NCBI GenBank assembly: GCA_910586905.1
Contig: CAJUIV010000007.1
Span: forward strand, 1-64,000
Direction: 5' to 3'
Length of the DNA: 64,000 nt
DNA from: an uncultured Christensenellaceae bacterium
GTDB lineage: Bacteria > Bacillota > Clostridia > Christensenellales > CAG-314
A program made the position numbers and the translations under genes. Under the pieces are notes generated by a model. It was not told where the DNA came from, did no database searches, and saw only the letters and a program-made list of their open reading frames with translations. Below, piece by piece: positions 15,881-23,758 of the stretch; position 1 is the first letter of the stretch, and every line of letters begins with the position of its first letter.

Positions 15881-16108
15881 ATGTCGCAAAGAAGTAAACT
15901 TGCAAAAGAGATACACATTTTAGAAGAAGAAATCAAACTTTTGGAAATCAAACGTTCGCGTTCGCAAGCGAGTCTGATTGAAGCTCTTATCAGCCGTAAA
16001 GACCCCGACCCTACCGACGCGGAGTTTTTTAGAATGTTTACCGCCGAAATCGAAGTGAAACGTGAAAATTTACAAAATTTAACGCGTCAGCTTGAGAATT
16101 TAGTTTAG
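15881..16108 (+). CDS. Small coiled-coil protein
   Basis: 75 residues, almost entirely heptad-like helix (LAKEIHILEEEIKLLEIK, then a final EVKRENLQNLTRQLENL stretch), with a central loop holding DPDPTD. It starts 38 bases after the surface-protein gene with a strong AAAGGAG site and is followed by a terminator, so it is the second gene of a two-gene operon. The surface protein's charged cytoplasmic helix is a plausible partner; this is inference. No family recognised. Confidence 0.75.
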   Translation: MSQRSKLAKEIHILEEEIKLLEIKRSRSQASLIEALISRKDPDPTDAEFFRMFTAEIEVKRENLQNLTRQLENLV

Positions 16109-16121
16109 TATCATTATAATG

Positions 16122-16155
16122 AAAAAACGTTCTGTGGTATAGCAGGACGTTTTTT
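16122..16155 (+). terminator. Terminator of the surface-protein operon
   Basis: AAAAAACGTTCTG pairs with CAGGACGTTTTTT (one mismatched position) over a short loop, ending in a T run, 14 bases after the stop. Confidence 0.8.
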
Positions 16156-16176
16156 CGTCAACGGCGAAATAGCGGA

Positions 16177-16905
16177 GTGAAATTGAAATCTTTTATGTGG
16201 AACCCGTGGCACGGCTGTCATAAGTGCAGCGCAGGGTGTTTAAATTGTTACGTGTACTATTTGGACGGCGCACGCGATAAGGACGCGAGATTGGTTACTC
16301 GGTCCAAAACTAATTTTAATTTACCTTTAAAGAAGGACAGAACGGGTAGTTACGTCGTTCCGTCCGGAGTTGAATTACCGGTATGCTTTACCAGTGATTT
16401 TTTTATAGAAGAAGCCGACGGATGGCGCGGCGAAGCTTGGGAGATAATGGCTAAGCGCCCCGACGTAAATTTCCTGATATGTACAAAGCGTATCGAACGT
16501 GCGGCGAGCCGTATCCCCGAAAACTGGGGAAGCGGATACGATAACGTTACCGTAGCAGTTTCGTGCGAAAACAATCAAGCGGCGGAAAAACGTCTGCCGG
16601 TATTTGCGAAATTTAACGCAAAACGTAAATATATTTTTGTTGCGCCTATTTTGGAATACGTCGATTTAAAACCTTATTTCCGGGCAGGTAAATTCGATAT
16701 GGTTTCCGTCGGCGGCGAATCGTACGCAAACGCGCGCGAATGTAATTTCGATTGGGTCAAGCTTATCAAAAAGGATTGCGATTTGTTTAACGTCAAATTC
16801 GATTTTCACCAAACGGGTTCCAACTTTGTAAAGGACGGCAAACGTTACCGTTTAAAGCATCGTGATGAGTATTTGCAAGCGAAAAAAGGTATGCTTTATC
16901 TTTAA
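16177..16905 (+). CDS. DUF5131 (phage Gp37/Gp68-like) protein
   Basis: 242 residues. The opening WNPWHGCHKCSAGCLNCYVYY motif with its Cys cluster is the signature of DUF5131/Gp37-Gp68, a TIM-barrel-like family related to radical SAM proteins and presumed to hold an iron-sulfur cluster. A later CTKRIERA segment, a VSCENN strand and a VSVGGES motif also fit. Biochemical function is not settled. The start is GTG at 16177 or TTG at 16183; the latter has a better-spaced GCGGAG. It stands alone between two terminators, with no other phage genes. Confidence 0.85.
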   Translation: MKLKSFMWNPWHGCHKCSAGCLNCYVYYLDGARDKDARLVTRSKTNFNLPLKKDRTGSYVVPSGVELPVCFTSDFFIEEADGWRGEAWEIMAKRPDVNFLICTKRIERAASRIPENWGSGYDNVTVAVSCENNQAAEKRLPVFAKFNAKRKYIFVAPILEYVDLKPYFRAGKFDMVSVGGESYANARECNFDWVKLIKKDCDLFNVKFDFHQTGSNFVKDGKRYRLKHRDEYLQAKKGMLYL

Positions 16906-17083
16906 GAATACATTTTGACGTTGTATCCCGAATAAACGCAATATTTTGTTTTTACGGTGTTTTGCGGCGCAGTAACCGAAGCTTTGCAATTTAGTAGTAT
17001 GACGGTTTAGTGAGTGGTTGAGTCGAGTTATTACAAATCAACGACTTTACAATAAAATAAAACGTATTAGTTCGACTAAGCAA

Positions 17084-17122
17084 AATAAAACCCGCAGGAT
17101 ATAATTTCGAGCGGGTTTATTG
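17084..17122 (-). terminator. Terminator of the DUF308 gene
   Basis: AATAAACCCGC pairs with GCGGGTTTTATT (minus strand) over a 15-base loop, 20 bases after the gene's stop. The gap 16906-17083 shows nothing recognisable. Confidence 0.7.
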
Positions 17123-17141
17123 CTATTGGATTTTCGGGCGA

Positions 17142-17615
17142 TTACGCCAGTTTTTCTCCGAACAGCGCAAGTATTCCGTTGATGATAAATATAACGCCTA
17201 CGATAATACAGATTATATCGCCTATTGCAAACGGAGCAACGCAGAGTATTATTCCTACTACGATAGTTACTATAGCGTTTATCAAATCTATCGTACCCTT
17301 TTTCTCTTTGATGTTGTTTATCAAATCCAAAACGCCTTTAAGCGTAATCAATATACCGAAAACAAGCAGAACTATTGTTCCGATAGTCCAACCGAGTACG
17401 AGTATCACAACTCCGATAGTAATTTCGATTATTCCCTTTGCGATGTTATCGCGGTTTTTTATTACGTCGTATACTCCGTACGCTATAAACAGTATTCCTA
17501 TAACAGTCATTAAAATATTCAGCAAGCCTGTGCGTAATGCGCAAAGAAGTATGCCTATTACCAAATACAATATGCAGGTTATAACGTTGTTCGTTGTTAA
17601 ATTGAGTTTTTTCAT
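17142..17615 (-). CDS. DUF308/HdeD-family membrane protein
   Basis: 157 residues, nearly all hydrophobic, with about six short membrane helices in paired repeats (VIGILLCAL, then ILMTVIGILFIAYGVYD, later VVGIILCVAPF). The Gly-rich paired-helix pattern with YGVYDVIKN matches DUF308/HdeD-like proteins. These have a stress role in enterobacteria and an unknown one in Clostridia. The start has GGGAG upstream. It is a single-gene unit with its own terminator. Confidence 0.8.
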   Translation of the reverse strand: MKKLNLTTNNVITCILYLVIGILLCALRTGLLNILMTVIGILFIAYGVYDVIKNRDNIAKGIIEITIGVVILVLGWTIGTIVLLVFGILITLKGVLDLINNIKEKKGTIDLINAIVTIVVGIILCVAPFAIGDIICIIVGVIFIINGILALFGEKLA

Positions 17616-17836
17616 AAAAATATTGTCTCCCGTATAATAATATGATAAAAATCGGATGTGCTCTAACGTTGAATAAATATAGCATATTGAAAAATCTCTG
17701 TCAATACGCTGCGGTATATACGGAGAATTATTTTACGTAATTGTTTAATGCTTGTTTATTAGTACGTTTTTACGGTTATACAATAAAAGCTTGTCCGGTA
17801 ACGCGAACTCCCCATAGGGACAAATCATACGATTGT

Positions 17837-17871
17837 AAAAAGTTCTCAAACAATTTGTTCGAGAACTTTTT
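17837..17871. terminator. Terminator after the lipoprotein gene
   Basis: AAAAAGTTCTC pairs perfectly with GAGAACTTTTT over a 13-base loop, about 35 bases beyond the minus-strand stop at 17905. It is symmetric and could act in both directions. Confidence 0.75.
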
Positions 17872-17904
17872 AAATACGAATTATTTATAAACATAAATTG
17901 AGAT

Positions 17905-18390
17905 TTAGTCGTTGCTATCGATGTGCGGCTCGTCAAATAATATTTTCAAGTCTATGTCTTTGCAATCGAATCCGACAATCTTCAATCGGTTTAATCCGCT
18001 TGTTAAAGAAACGGTTTTTGTCGCCGTTTGCTCATTGGAATCGTTTTGCGAGCATTCTATCAAAACGTTAACGTTATTATTGCAATCAATATATACGACT
18101 TTCGCGCTGCCGCTTGAAATACTCAAATCAAGCTGTATTTCTATTTCTGCACTCTTTTCGAGAGTTTTATTCCAAAGAGTTTGCCGTCCGTTGAATTTTG
18201 AAACCGTCAGAGAGTATCCGCCGTCTATGGGGTTAAAAACCGAATTGTCTTTTGCATAACGATCTTCGATTTGCGCTATTTTTTCGGCGTTATTATATTC
18301 TTGTTTTGCAAATTCATTTCCGCAGCCCGTCAAGCCTATTGTTACGCACACAAGTAGGTAAATCAAAACTATTATAATATTTTTTTTCAT
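17905..18390 (-). CDS. Small lipoprotein, paralogue of 45073-45546
   Basis: 161 residues. The signal peptide ends in the lipobox LTGC (Cys 23). The mature part is a single beta-rich domain: YSLTVSKFNGRQTL, then SGSAKVVYIDCNNNVNV, ending in a LKIVGFDCKD strand. The same layout occurs in the lipoprotein at 45073 (YSVKKFSGVKTLTKF, then GNLRVCFINNGAIIYDV). So this genome carries at least two members of a small lipoprotein family. Function unknown. Single gene. Confidence 0.75.
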   Translation of the reverse strand: MKKNIIIVLIYLLVCVTIGLTGCGNEFAKQEYNNAEKIAQIEDRYAKDNSVFNPIDGGYSLTVSKFNGRQTLWNKTLEKSAEIEIQLDLSISSGSAKVVYIDCNNNVNVLIECSQNDSNEQTATKTVSLTSGLNRLKIVGFDCKDIDLKILFDEPHIDSND

Positions 18391-18948
18391 TTTATCTACT
18401 CTCCGTTAAATTACTGTTTATCGTGCAATCATTATATAACGAAATATGAAAGAACGCAATAAAAATATATCTATAACTCACTGGGTTACAAGAAGCCCGG
18501 TTCGTCCACGAAAAAAAGTACGGAAACGGCATAGCCTAACTTCATGCCTAAATCTTTTTGTTGCGTCTTATTAAATTTTCTATGTGAACTACGGTAAATG
18601 AGGCGCTTTTATTGATTTTTAAAATCAAATCCGTTAAAATAAATTGACGGTTAAATTTAAGGGGTTTTAAAATATTCGGTTATACGGTAAACGTAGCCTT
18701 CGTTTGCGATATATCGGATAGTATTCGACTCTGTTGCCGCGTGCTTTTAGCTACGCTTGATAATGATTTCTTCCTGCGTCGTCTTATGCGTAAGACGTAT
18801 ATCCGCAAACGGTTAGTAAATGTTATTTTCGTTTAAACTATATAACGTAGCTAATATCAGTCGTAACCGAATTTCAACGTTTCAAAATAAAAATCGGTTC
18901 AATGGGGCGGTTTATTTTTTAATCGGTACAAAAAGGTAGGTCTGTAAT
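18391..18948. other. Gene-free stretch
   Basis: No frame in either direction looks like a protein, and I see no structured RNA or clear promoter. Near 18781-18800 there is a short GTCTTATGCGTAAGAC inverted repeat, which may be a weak hairpin or protein site. The rest is A/T-rich sequence that could be eroded coding DNA. Confidence 0.35.
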
Positions 18949-19548
18949 ATGAAAAAAGTTTTGTTTATAAATTCTTGTATAAGAGCCGAGAACTCGAGAA
19001 CGAAAAAAATAGCGGACGCGTTTATAGCGGAGCTTAAAAAAACGGCGTCGTTTAAAATAGAAATCGTTACCGTGGACGAAACTAATCTTGCGCCTTTGGG
19101 ACGAAAGGAATACGAAAACCGAGAAAATCTTTTAAGTTTAGGTTTAACGGATGAAAAAACGTTCGATTACGCCAAACAGTTTGCCGCAGCCGATTTAATA
19201 GTGGTGGCGGCTCCGTTTTGGGATATGGGGATACCCGCTAAACTTAAAACTTATTTCGAAAACGTGTCGGTCTCAAATTTAACTTTCAAATGTACGCAAG
19301 AGGGTAGCGAGGGATTATGCCGCGCGGAACGTATGGTTTATATAACGACCCGCGGGATGGATATACCCGACGGAAGCGATATGGAACAGGCGTCGCCTTA
19401 TCTAATTGCGCTTTGTAAATTTTTCGGTATTAAACGGTTTTCTATGATTTCGGCATTCGGTCTGGACGTGCGTCCCGACGACGCGGACGGGCTTGTAGAC
19501 GAAGCTAAAATTCGCGCCGTTCGTTTGGTTTCAGAATTGCTTTCTTAA
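18949..19548 (+). CDS. Flavodoxin-fold NAD(P)H oxidoreductase (azoreductase-like)
   Basis: 199 residues. The N-terminus LFINSCIRAENSRTKKIA forms the FMN phosphate loop, PFWDMGIPAKLKTYF is the typical helix of FMN-dependent NADH:quinone/azo reductases, and YITTRG follows. Such enzymes reduce quinones or azo compounds with two electrons. The length matches AzoR-type proteins. The start has AAAAAGG upstream. It is a single gene with a terminator at 19594; substrate unknown. Confidence 0.85.
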   Translation: MKKVLFINSCIRAENSRTKKIADAFIAELKKTASFKIEIVTVDETNLAPLGRKEYENRENLLSLGLTDEKTFDYAKQFAAADLIVVAAPFWDMGIPAKLKTYFENVSVSNLTFKCTQEGSEGLCRAERMVYITTRGMDIPDGSDMEQASPYLIALCKFFGIKRFSMISAFGLDVRPDDADGLVDEAKIRAVRLVSELLS

Positions 19549-19593
19549 ACGAACGTATACGTTGACCGTTATATCTTTTAATGTCGAGTAATG

Positions 19594-19624
19594 CGACTGC
19601 AAAACGATTTGCAGTCGTTTTATT
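19594..19624 (+). terminator. Terminator of the reductase gene
   Basis: CGACTGCAAA pairs perfectly with TTTGCAGTCG over ACGA, followed by TTTTATT. Confidence 0.85.
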
Positions 19625-19792
19625 ATTTATCGGAAAGTTTTGCAAAATTTTGCCGAAACCGGTTGAGCGGAAGATTGATTTATTTGTACTCGCCATAACG
19701 TTAAACAAACTTTCATATGACATAGAATACAAAACAATGCGAATAATTATATAAAATTGTCAAAAAAAACCGTTTAAATTTTAATTTGGGTA

Positions 19793-19820
19793 TTGACAAG
19801 TCGGAAAAACGTGTTATTAT
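19793..19820 (+). promoter_or_regulatory. Promoter P1 of the GH32/importer locus
   Basis: TTGACA (19793-19798), 16 bases, TATTAT (19815-19820). The start should fall at the operator that begins at 19826. A second possible promoter (TTGAGC at 19888 and TATAAT at 19912-19917, 18-base spacer) lies within the leader. Confidence 0.65.
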
Positions 19821-19825
19821 AGTTA

Positions 19826-19839
19826 TGTAAACGATTACA
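19826..19839. promoter_or_regulatory. LacI/CcpA-type operator O1
   Basis: TGTAAACGATTACA is a 14-base near-palindrome with the central CG typical of LacI-family sites. It sits right at the P1 start, a classical repression position. It also fits the CcpA cre consensus, so local LacI and global CcpA cannot be told apart by sequence. Confidence 0.7.
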
Positions 19840-19931
19840 CAAATAACTGAGCGATTTCCGAATTGAAGGTTTATCGGAAGATAGCGGTTGAGCTTAAGCG
19901 ATTGTATTTGATATAATTTAGTTAGGTCGAA

Positions 19932-19975
19932 AAATTGGTTAAATAGCGCGTTATGCATGACCAATTTATTTTTTT
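19932..19975 (+). terminator. Attenuator-like hairpin in the GH32 leader
   Basis: AAATTGGT (19932-19939) pairs with ACCAATTT (19960-19967) over a 20-base loop and is followed by ATTTTTTT. It lies after P1 and before the first gene, so it could terminate leader transcripts early. No leader peptide or known riboswitch is evident. Confidence 0.45.
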
Positions 19976-19982
19976 AAAAATA

Positions 19983-19996
19983 TGTAAACGTTTACA
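19983..19996. promoter_or_regulatory. LacI/CcpA-type operator O2 (perfect palindrome)
   Basis: TGTAAACGTTTACA is a perfect 14-base palindrome, 157 bases centre to centre from O1, close to 15 helical turns. It lies 22 bases before the ATG at 20018. The spacing suits repression by looping or a transcription roadblock. Confidence 0.75.
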
Positions 19997-20017
19997 TATA
20001 ACATAATTATAAAAATC

Positions 20018-21484
20018 ATGCGGTTAGACATACTAAAAGAACCGAAGAAAAACAGAGGTGAAGCAGTGTATTACAGGTCGAAAGGAAAATCAGTTTGCGC
20101 GGACGTAGTTCCCTATTACGAAGACGGCGAGTTTAAACTTTTTTATTTACGGGATTATCGCGACGTTAAAAACGACGGCGAAGGCTGCCCGTGGTGTTTG
20201 CTTACCACTAGCGATTTAGTGCATTATGTCGATAACGGACCGACGATTTTGCGAGGAAAGCAAAGCGAACAGGATTTATACGTATTTACCGGCTGCACGG
20301 TTAAGTTTAACGGCGAATATTACGTTTTTTATACGGGACACAATCCGCACCTGCGTAGACAAGGATTGCCCGAACAAAAAATTCTTATGGCAAAAGGCGA
20401 CAGTCTTACGAATTTACGTAAAGTACCCGAATTCGTTTTCGAAGCGCCGGAATGGCTGGAGATGCACGATTTCCGCGACCCGTTCGTATTTTTCGACGAC
20501 ACCGAAAACAAATACTGCATGCTTATAGCCGGAAGATTGAAATCGGATAGTCCGACGGACGTTAAGGGCGTAACGCTTATTGCGTACTCTGACGATTTGT
20601 TTAATTGGGAGGTATCTCGCGAGCCGTTTTACGCGCCGTCGGCATTCTTTACGCACGAATGTCCCGATTTGTTCAAAATGGGCGATTACTGGTATTTGGT
20701 GTTCAGCGAGTTTACCGACAGAATATGTACCACGTACCGTATGAGCAAAAGCCTTAAAGGACCTTGGAGAACGCCCAAAGTAAACAGTTTCGACGGACAC
20801 GCTTTTTACGCGGCCAAGAGCGCATTCGACGGAAAACGACGCATTATGTTCGGGTGGAACTGTATCAAAAACAACGAACGGGACGATGAATTTTGGCAGT
20901 GGGGAGGCACGATAATTCCGCACGAGTTGGTTCAGGACGAAGACGGGACTCTGTACGTAAAATGTCCGGACGAAGTAGCCGCGAGTTTCGACAAAGAAGT
21001 CAAACTCGAACGGGGACTGACTTTCGGCGCTGTCGACGGCAACGAGTACGCCGTAAGCGTCGGAGAAAACGGAATAAAAAGCGCGGTTATGTTTGGCGAA
21101 ACGCCTCAAAATTTTAAAATCGAACTCGAATTCGAAACGACGGACGATATAGGCGATTTCGGCGTTATTTTGCGTGAGAGCGACAATCTTTCTCGTCGTT
21201 ACGAAGTGCGCTTCGAACCGCGTTTTAACCGGCTGTGTTTCGATAAATTTCCCCGTAAGGATAATACGGTACACGTCAACGTAGACGTGGAAAGATACTG
21301 CCCGCTTAAACCGGGTGAAAAAAATAAGATGATTATTATAGCCGAAGAAAGCGTTTTGGAAGTTTACGTCAACGACAAAGTTGCGATGAGCGCGCGTATG
21401 TTCGACTTTAAAAAAGGTAATTTCGGTTTGTACACAAAGGATACGAAGGTAAAATTCGGCAACGTAAAGCTGTTTACAAGATAA
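20018..21484 (+). CDS. Cytoplasmic GH32-like glycoside hydrolase
   Basis: 488 residues, no signal peptide. The five-bladed GH32/GH-J propeller is recognisable: CADVVPYYEDG carries the nucleophile-position Asp 29, HDFRDPF the RDP motif (Asp 154) and THECPDLF the acid/base Glu 214. A C-terminal beta-sandwich (about 350-488) follows. Such enzymes cleave beta-fructofuranosides or related substrates. The family N-terminus (AVYYR) and a GAGG site favour the GTG at 20066. The ATG at 20018 lacks a ribosome site, so the first 16 residues are doubtful. First gene of the sugar locus, behind O1/O2. It would act on imported oligosaccharides; substrate not provable here. Confidence 0.85.
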   Translation: MRLDILKEPKKNRGEAVYYRSKGKSVCADVVPYYEDGEFKLFYLRDYRDVKNDGEGCPWCLLTTSDLVHYVDNGPTILRGKQSEQDLYVFTGCTVKFNGEYYVFYTGHNPHLRRQGLPEQKILMAKGDSLTNLRKVPEFVFEAPEWLEMHDFRDPFVFFDDTENKYCMLIAGRLKSDSPTDVKGVTLIAYSDDLFNWEVSREPFYAPSAFFTHECPDLFKMGDYWYLVFSEFTDRICTTYRMSKSLKGPWRTPKVNSFDGHAFYAAKSAFDGKRRIMFGWNCIKNNERDDEFWQWGGTIIPHELVQDEDGTLYVKCPDEVAASFDKEVKLERGLTFGAVDGNEYAVSVGENGIKSAVMFGETPQNFKIELEFETTDDIGDFGVILRESDNLSRRYEVRFEPRFNRLCFDKFPRKDNTVHVNVDVERYCPLKPGEKNKMIIIAEESVLEVYVNDKVAMSARMFDFKKGNFGLYTKDTKVKFGNVKLFTR

Positions 21485-21502
21485 TCGGTTAAGGAGAACG
21501 TT

Positions 21503-21715
21503 ATGGATAAAATACTATCCGTTACATTGAAGCTGGCGCTTTTTCTGTTTATAACTAACGTTATTATGTTGTTTATAGTCGAGCCGTTCAGCGCGGAATT
21601 CGTTATTACGGTTATATCGGCGGCGCTGATGCTGATTTTAGTGGCAGCAGTAGTTATCGGCAGGCGCATTAAGGAGCGGAAAGAACAATCAAAGGAGATT
21701 AAAAAGGATGAGTAA
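21503..21715 (+). CDS. Small two-helix membrane protein
   Basis: 70 residues: two membrane helices (about 7-27 and 31-52) and a Lys/Glu-rich cytoplasmic tail. AAGGAG lies 6 bases before the ATG. It sits between two GH32-like genes, 18 bases after the first, and overlaps the next by 8 bases, so it belongs to the operon. A role in membrane assembly of the locus is possible but not shown. No family recognised. Confidence 0.65.
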   Translation: MDKILSVTLKLALFLFITNVIMLFIVEPFSAEFVITVISAALMLILVAAVVIGRRIKERKEQSKEIKKDE

Positions 21716-23726
21716 AAAATTGTTTGCGGCTTTACTGCTTATATCTCTTTTATTTACTTTGGTATCTTGCGTAAAACCGCCCGATACGGACGATGAGGAG
21801 AAGACTATGAAGTATTCGGATATTTACAAATACGCGCCGAAGGAATCGGCTTTGATAACAGGTAAATCTACGTACAAAGCAAGTTACGGTTACGTCGGTA
21901 AACAAACTCAGGGGTATAACAATTTTTACTACGAATATCTGAGCGGCGGCGAGTATCTTCAAATGGTGTACGCCGATAACGCGTGGAAAGGAGAAGACGC
22001 CGTTATCTCGCAGGGAGAAATGACTAGCGTCTTAGCTTCCAAAGCGGTCAGAACTTTTATAGCTCCCGAAAGCGGCAGCGTTACGGTTAGCGGACATTGT
22101 TATTCTGTAAAAGGACAAACGGAAATATCCGTGCTTGTTAACGACAGAGAGTTGTGCAAGCGCGTCGTAGAAGACGAAATCGGCGTTTATCATAACGACA
22201 GCGTATCGCTTTCTAAGGGCGATGAAGTCAGATTTGTCGTAAAAGGCGAGGCGACGGTATATTGGAATCCGACCGTCGACTATTTAAATAGCGCCGAAAC
22301 GTTGCTGCATACTACCGTAGACGGTTACTACGGCGACGTTCATCCGTTTTACGACGCTAAAAGCGGCAAACTTTATATGTACTATTTGTCAACGGGATTG
22401 CAGCAAGGCACAAAATATCCTCAGTTTCAATCTCTTGCAACCGTGAGCGGCGATTTTATTCGTTTCGATAATCAACCGATAGGTATCGACCCTAAAAATC
22501 CGGTCGAGCAGGAGTTGTATTTCGCGCTGGGAGTTTATCAAGATAAGGACGGAAGATACCGTTCCTGCTACGGCAAAGGTAATTATGCAGGCGCTTCGGT
22601 TAGCGACGATTTACTGACTTGGAGTCAGGGAGCGGCAGCTTACGTGGACGAAAAAGACGGGCTGCTTAAGTACAGTTACCGCGCCTACTTCGGGCAGGGC
22701 GTATATTCGGGCAGAGACCCCGACATTTTTTACGATAAGGATTCCGACAGTTACTATTGCGTAGTTATCAATTATTATAGCGACAAATCGGATAAGGGCG
22801 ACAAAGGGCTGGCATTGTACGTTGCGGACGGTCAAGGCAGATATTCCTCGGATTATACGAAACTGCTGTCTTTCACAGGCAAAGGCGACCCCGAATGCCC
22901 TCAGCTCAAAAAAATAGGAGACAGATGGTACTTATTTTATTCGGAGTACGGCACGGGTACGGCGGGCAACGTCGGCAGATTAAGTTACCGCGTCGGCGAT
23001 AAGAACGTTTTGCCGCAAAACGTAGATTGGAACGCTAAAACGGAATATTGTCTTGACGGCGGCGACCTTCACGCGGCGCAGCTGTGTCAGGTGGGTGATA
23101 AGTACTATATGTTCGGTTGGCTAAACTACAAACCTCACGCAAGCGTGTGGGGAGGTTATCTCAATTTGGCTCGCGAAGTGTACGCCGGCGAAGACGGATT
23201 GCTTTATTCGAGAGCGGACGAATACCTGACCCGACTTCTTAACAAAGGATTGATAAAGACGTTGGAAAGCGATAGCGCAAGCTTAAACGGCGTAACGGCA
23301 AACGGCAATAAATTCAGCGGTACGGGTACGGTTACCGATAACTCGGTTTTATCGCGTAATTTGATATTCGCAAACTTTTCGGCGAACTTTGTAGGTAATT
23401 ATACTTACGTAACCGTCCGTTCGGGCGCCGTAGTTTACTACGTAGGCGTCGTAAAGCAAAATTCCGGCAGTTACTTGGTTATAACGCGTAATACGCAAAA
23501 TCCTCTTTCCGGTACGTGGATAAAAATCGAAGGCGATTTAGCGGACTGTTCTTTGAAAATTGTTGTAGACGGACAGTTTGTAGAGGCGTTTGTAAACGAC
23601 AAATATTCGCTTACCGCGCATACCGAATTGGGACTAAACGTTTCGTACGGATTGGCGATGAACGGCGGCGAAGCGGGCAACGTAAAGATATGCAAATTGG
23701 CAGATTTGCAAAATATATTCGATTGA
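21708..23726 (+). CDS. GH32-like surface lipoprotein 1
   Basis: 672 residues. The signal peptide ends in the lipobox LVSC (Cys 21). An N-terminal beta-sandwich (about 40-190) resembles a carbohydrate-binding module. The GH32-like propeller follows with GDVHPFYD (Asp 210), GRDPDIF (Asp 337) and DPECPQL (Glu 396), then a C-terminal sandwich. All three catalytic positions are present. It is expected on the outer face of the membrane, cutting large substrate before import. Its nearest relative in the window is the lipoprotein at 32766. Confidence 0.85.
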   Translation: MSKKLFAALLLISLLFTLVSCVKPPDTDDEEKTMKYSDIYKYAPKESALITGKSTYKASYGYVGKQTQGYNNFYYEYLSGGEYLQMVYADNAWKGEDAVISQGEMTSVLASKAVRTFIAPESGSVTVSGHCYSVKGQTEISVLVNDRELCKRVVEDEIGVYHNDSVSLSKGDEVRFVVKGEATVYWNPTVDYLNSAETLLHTTVDGYYGDVHPFYDAKSGKLYMYYLSTGLQQGTKYPQFQSLATVSGDFIRFDNQPIGIDPKNPVEQELYFALGVYQDKDGRYRSCYGKGNYAGASVSDDLLTWSQGAAAYVDEKDGLLKYSYRAYFGQGVYSGRDPDIFYDKDSDSYYCVVINYYSDKSDKGDKGLALYVADGQGRYSSDYTKLLSFTGKGDPECPQLKKIGDRWYLFYSEYGTGTAGNVGRLSYRVGDKNVLPQNVDWNAKTEYCLDGGDLHAAQLCQVGDKYYMFGWLNYKPHASVWGGYLNLAREVYAGEDGLLYSRADEYLTRLLNKGLIKTLESDSASLNGVTANGNKFSGTGTVTDNSVLSRNLIFANFSANFVGNYTYVTVRSGAVVYYVGVVKQNSGSYLVITRNTQNPLSGTWIKIEGDLADCSLKIVVDGQFVEAFVNDKYSLTAHTELGLNVSYGLAMNGGEAGNVKICKLADLQNIFD

Positions 23727-23758
23727 TAATTCATCGAAACTAATTCTCGGAGGTTATT

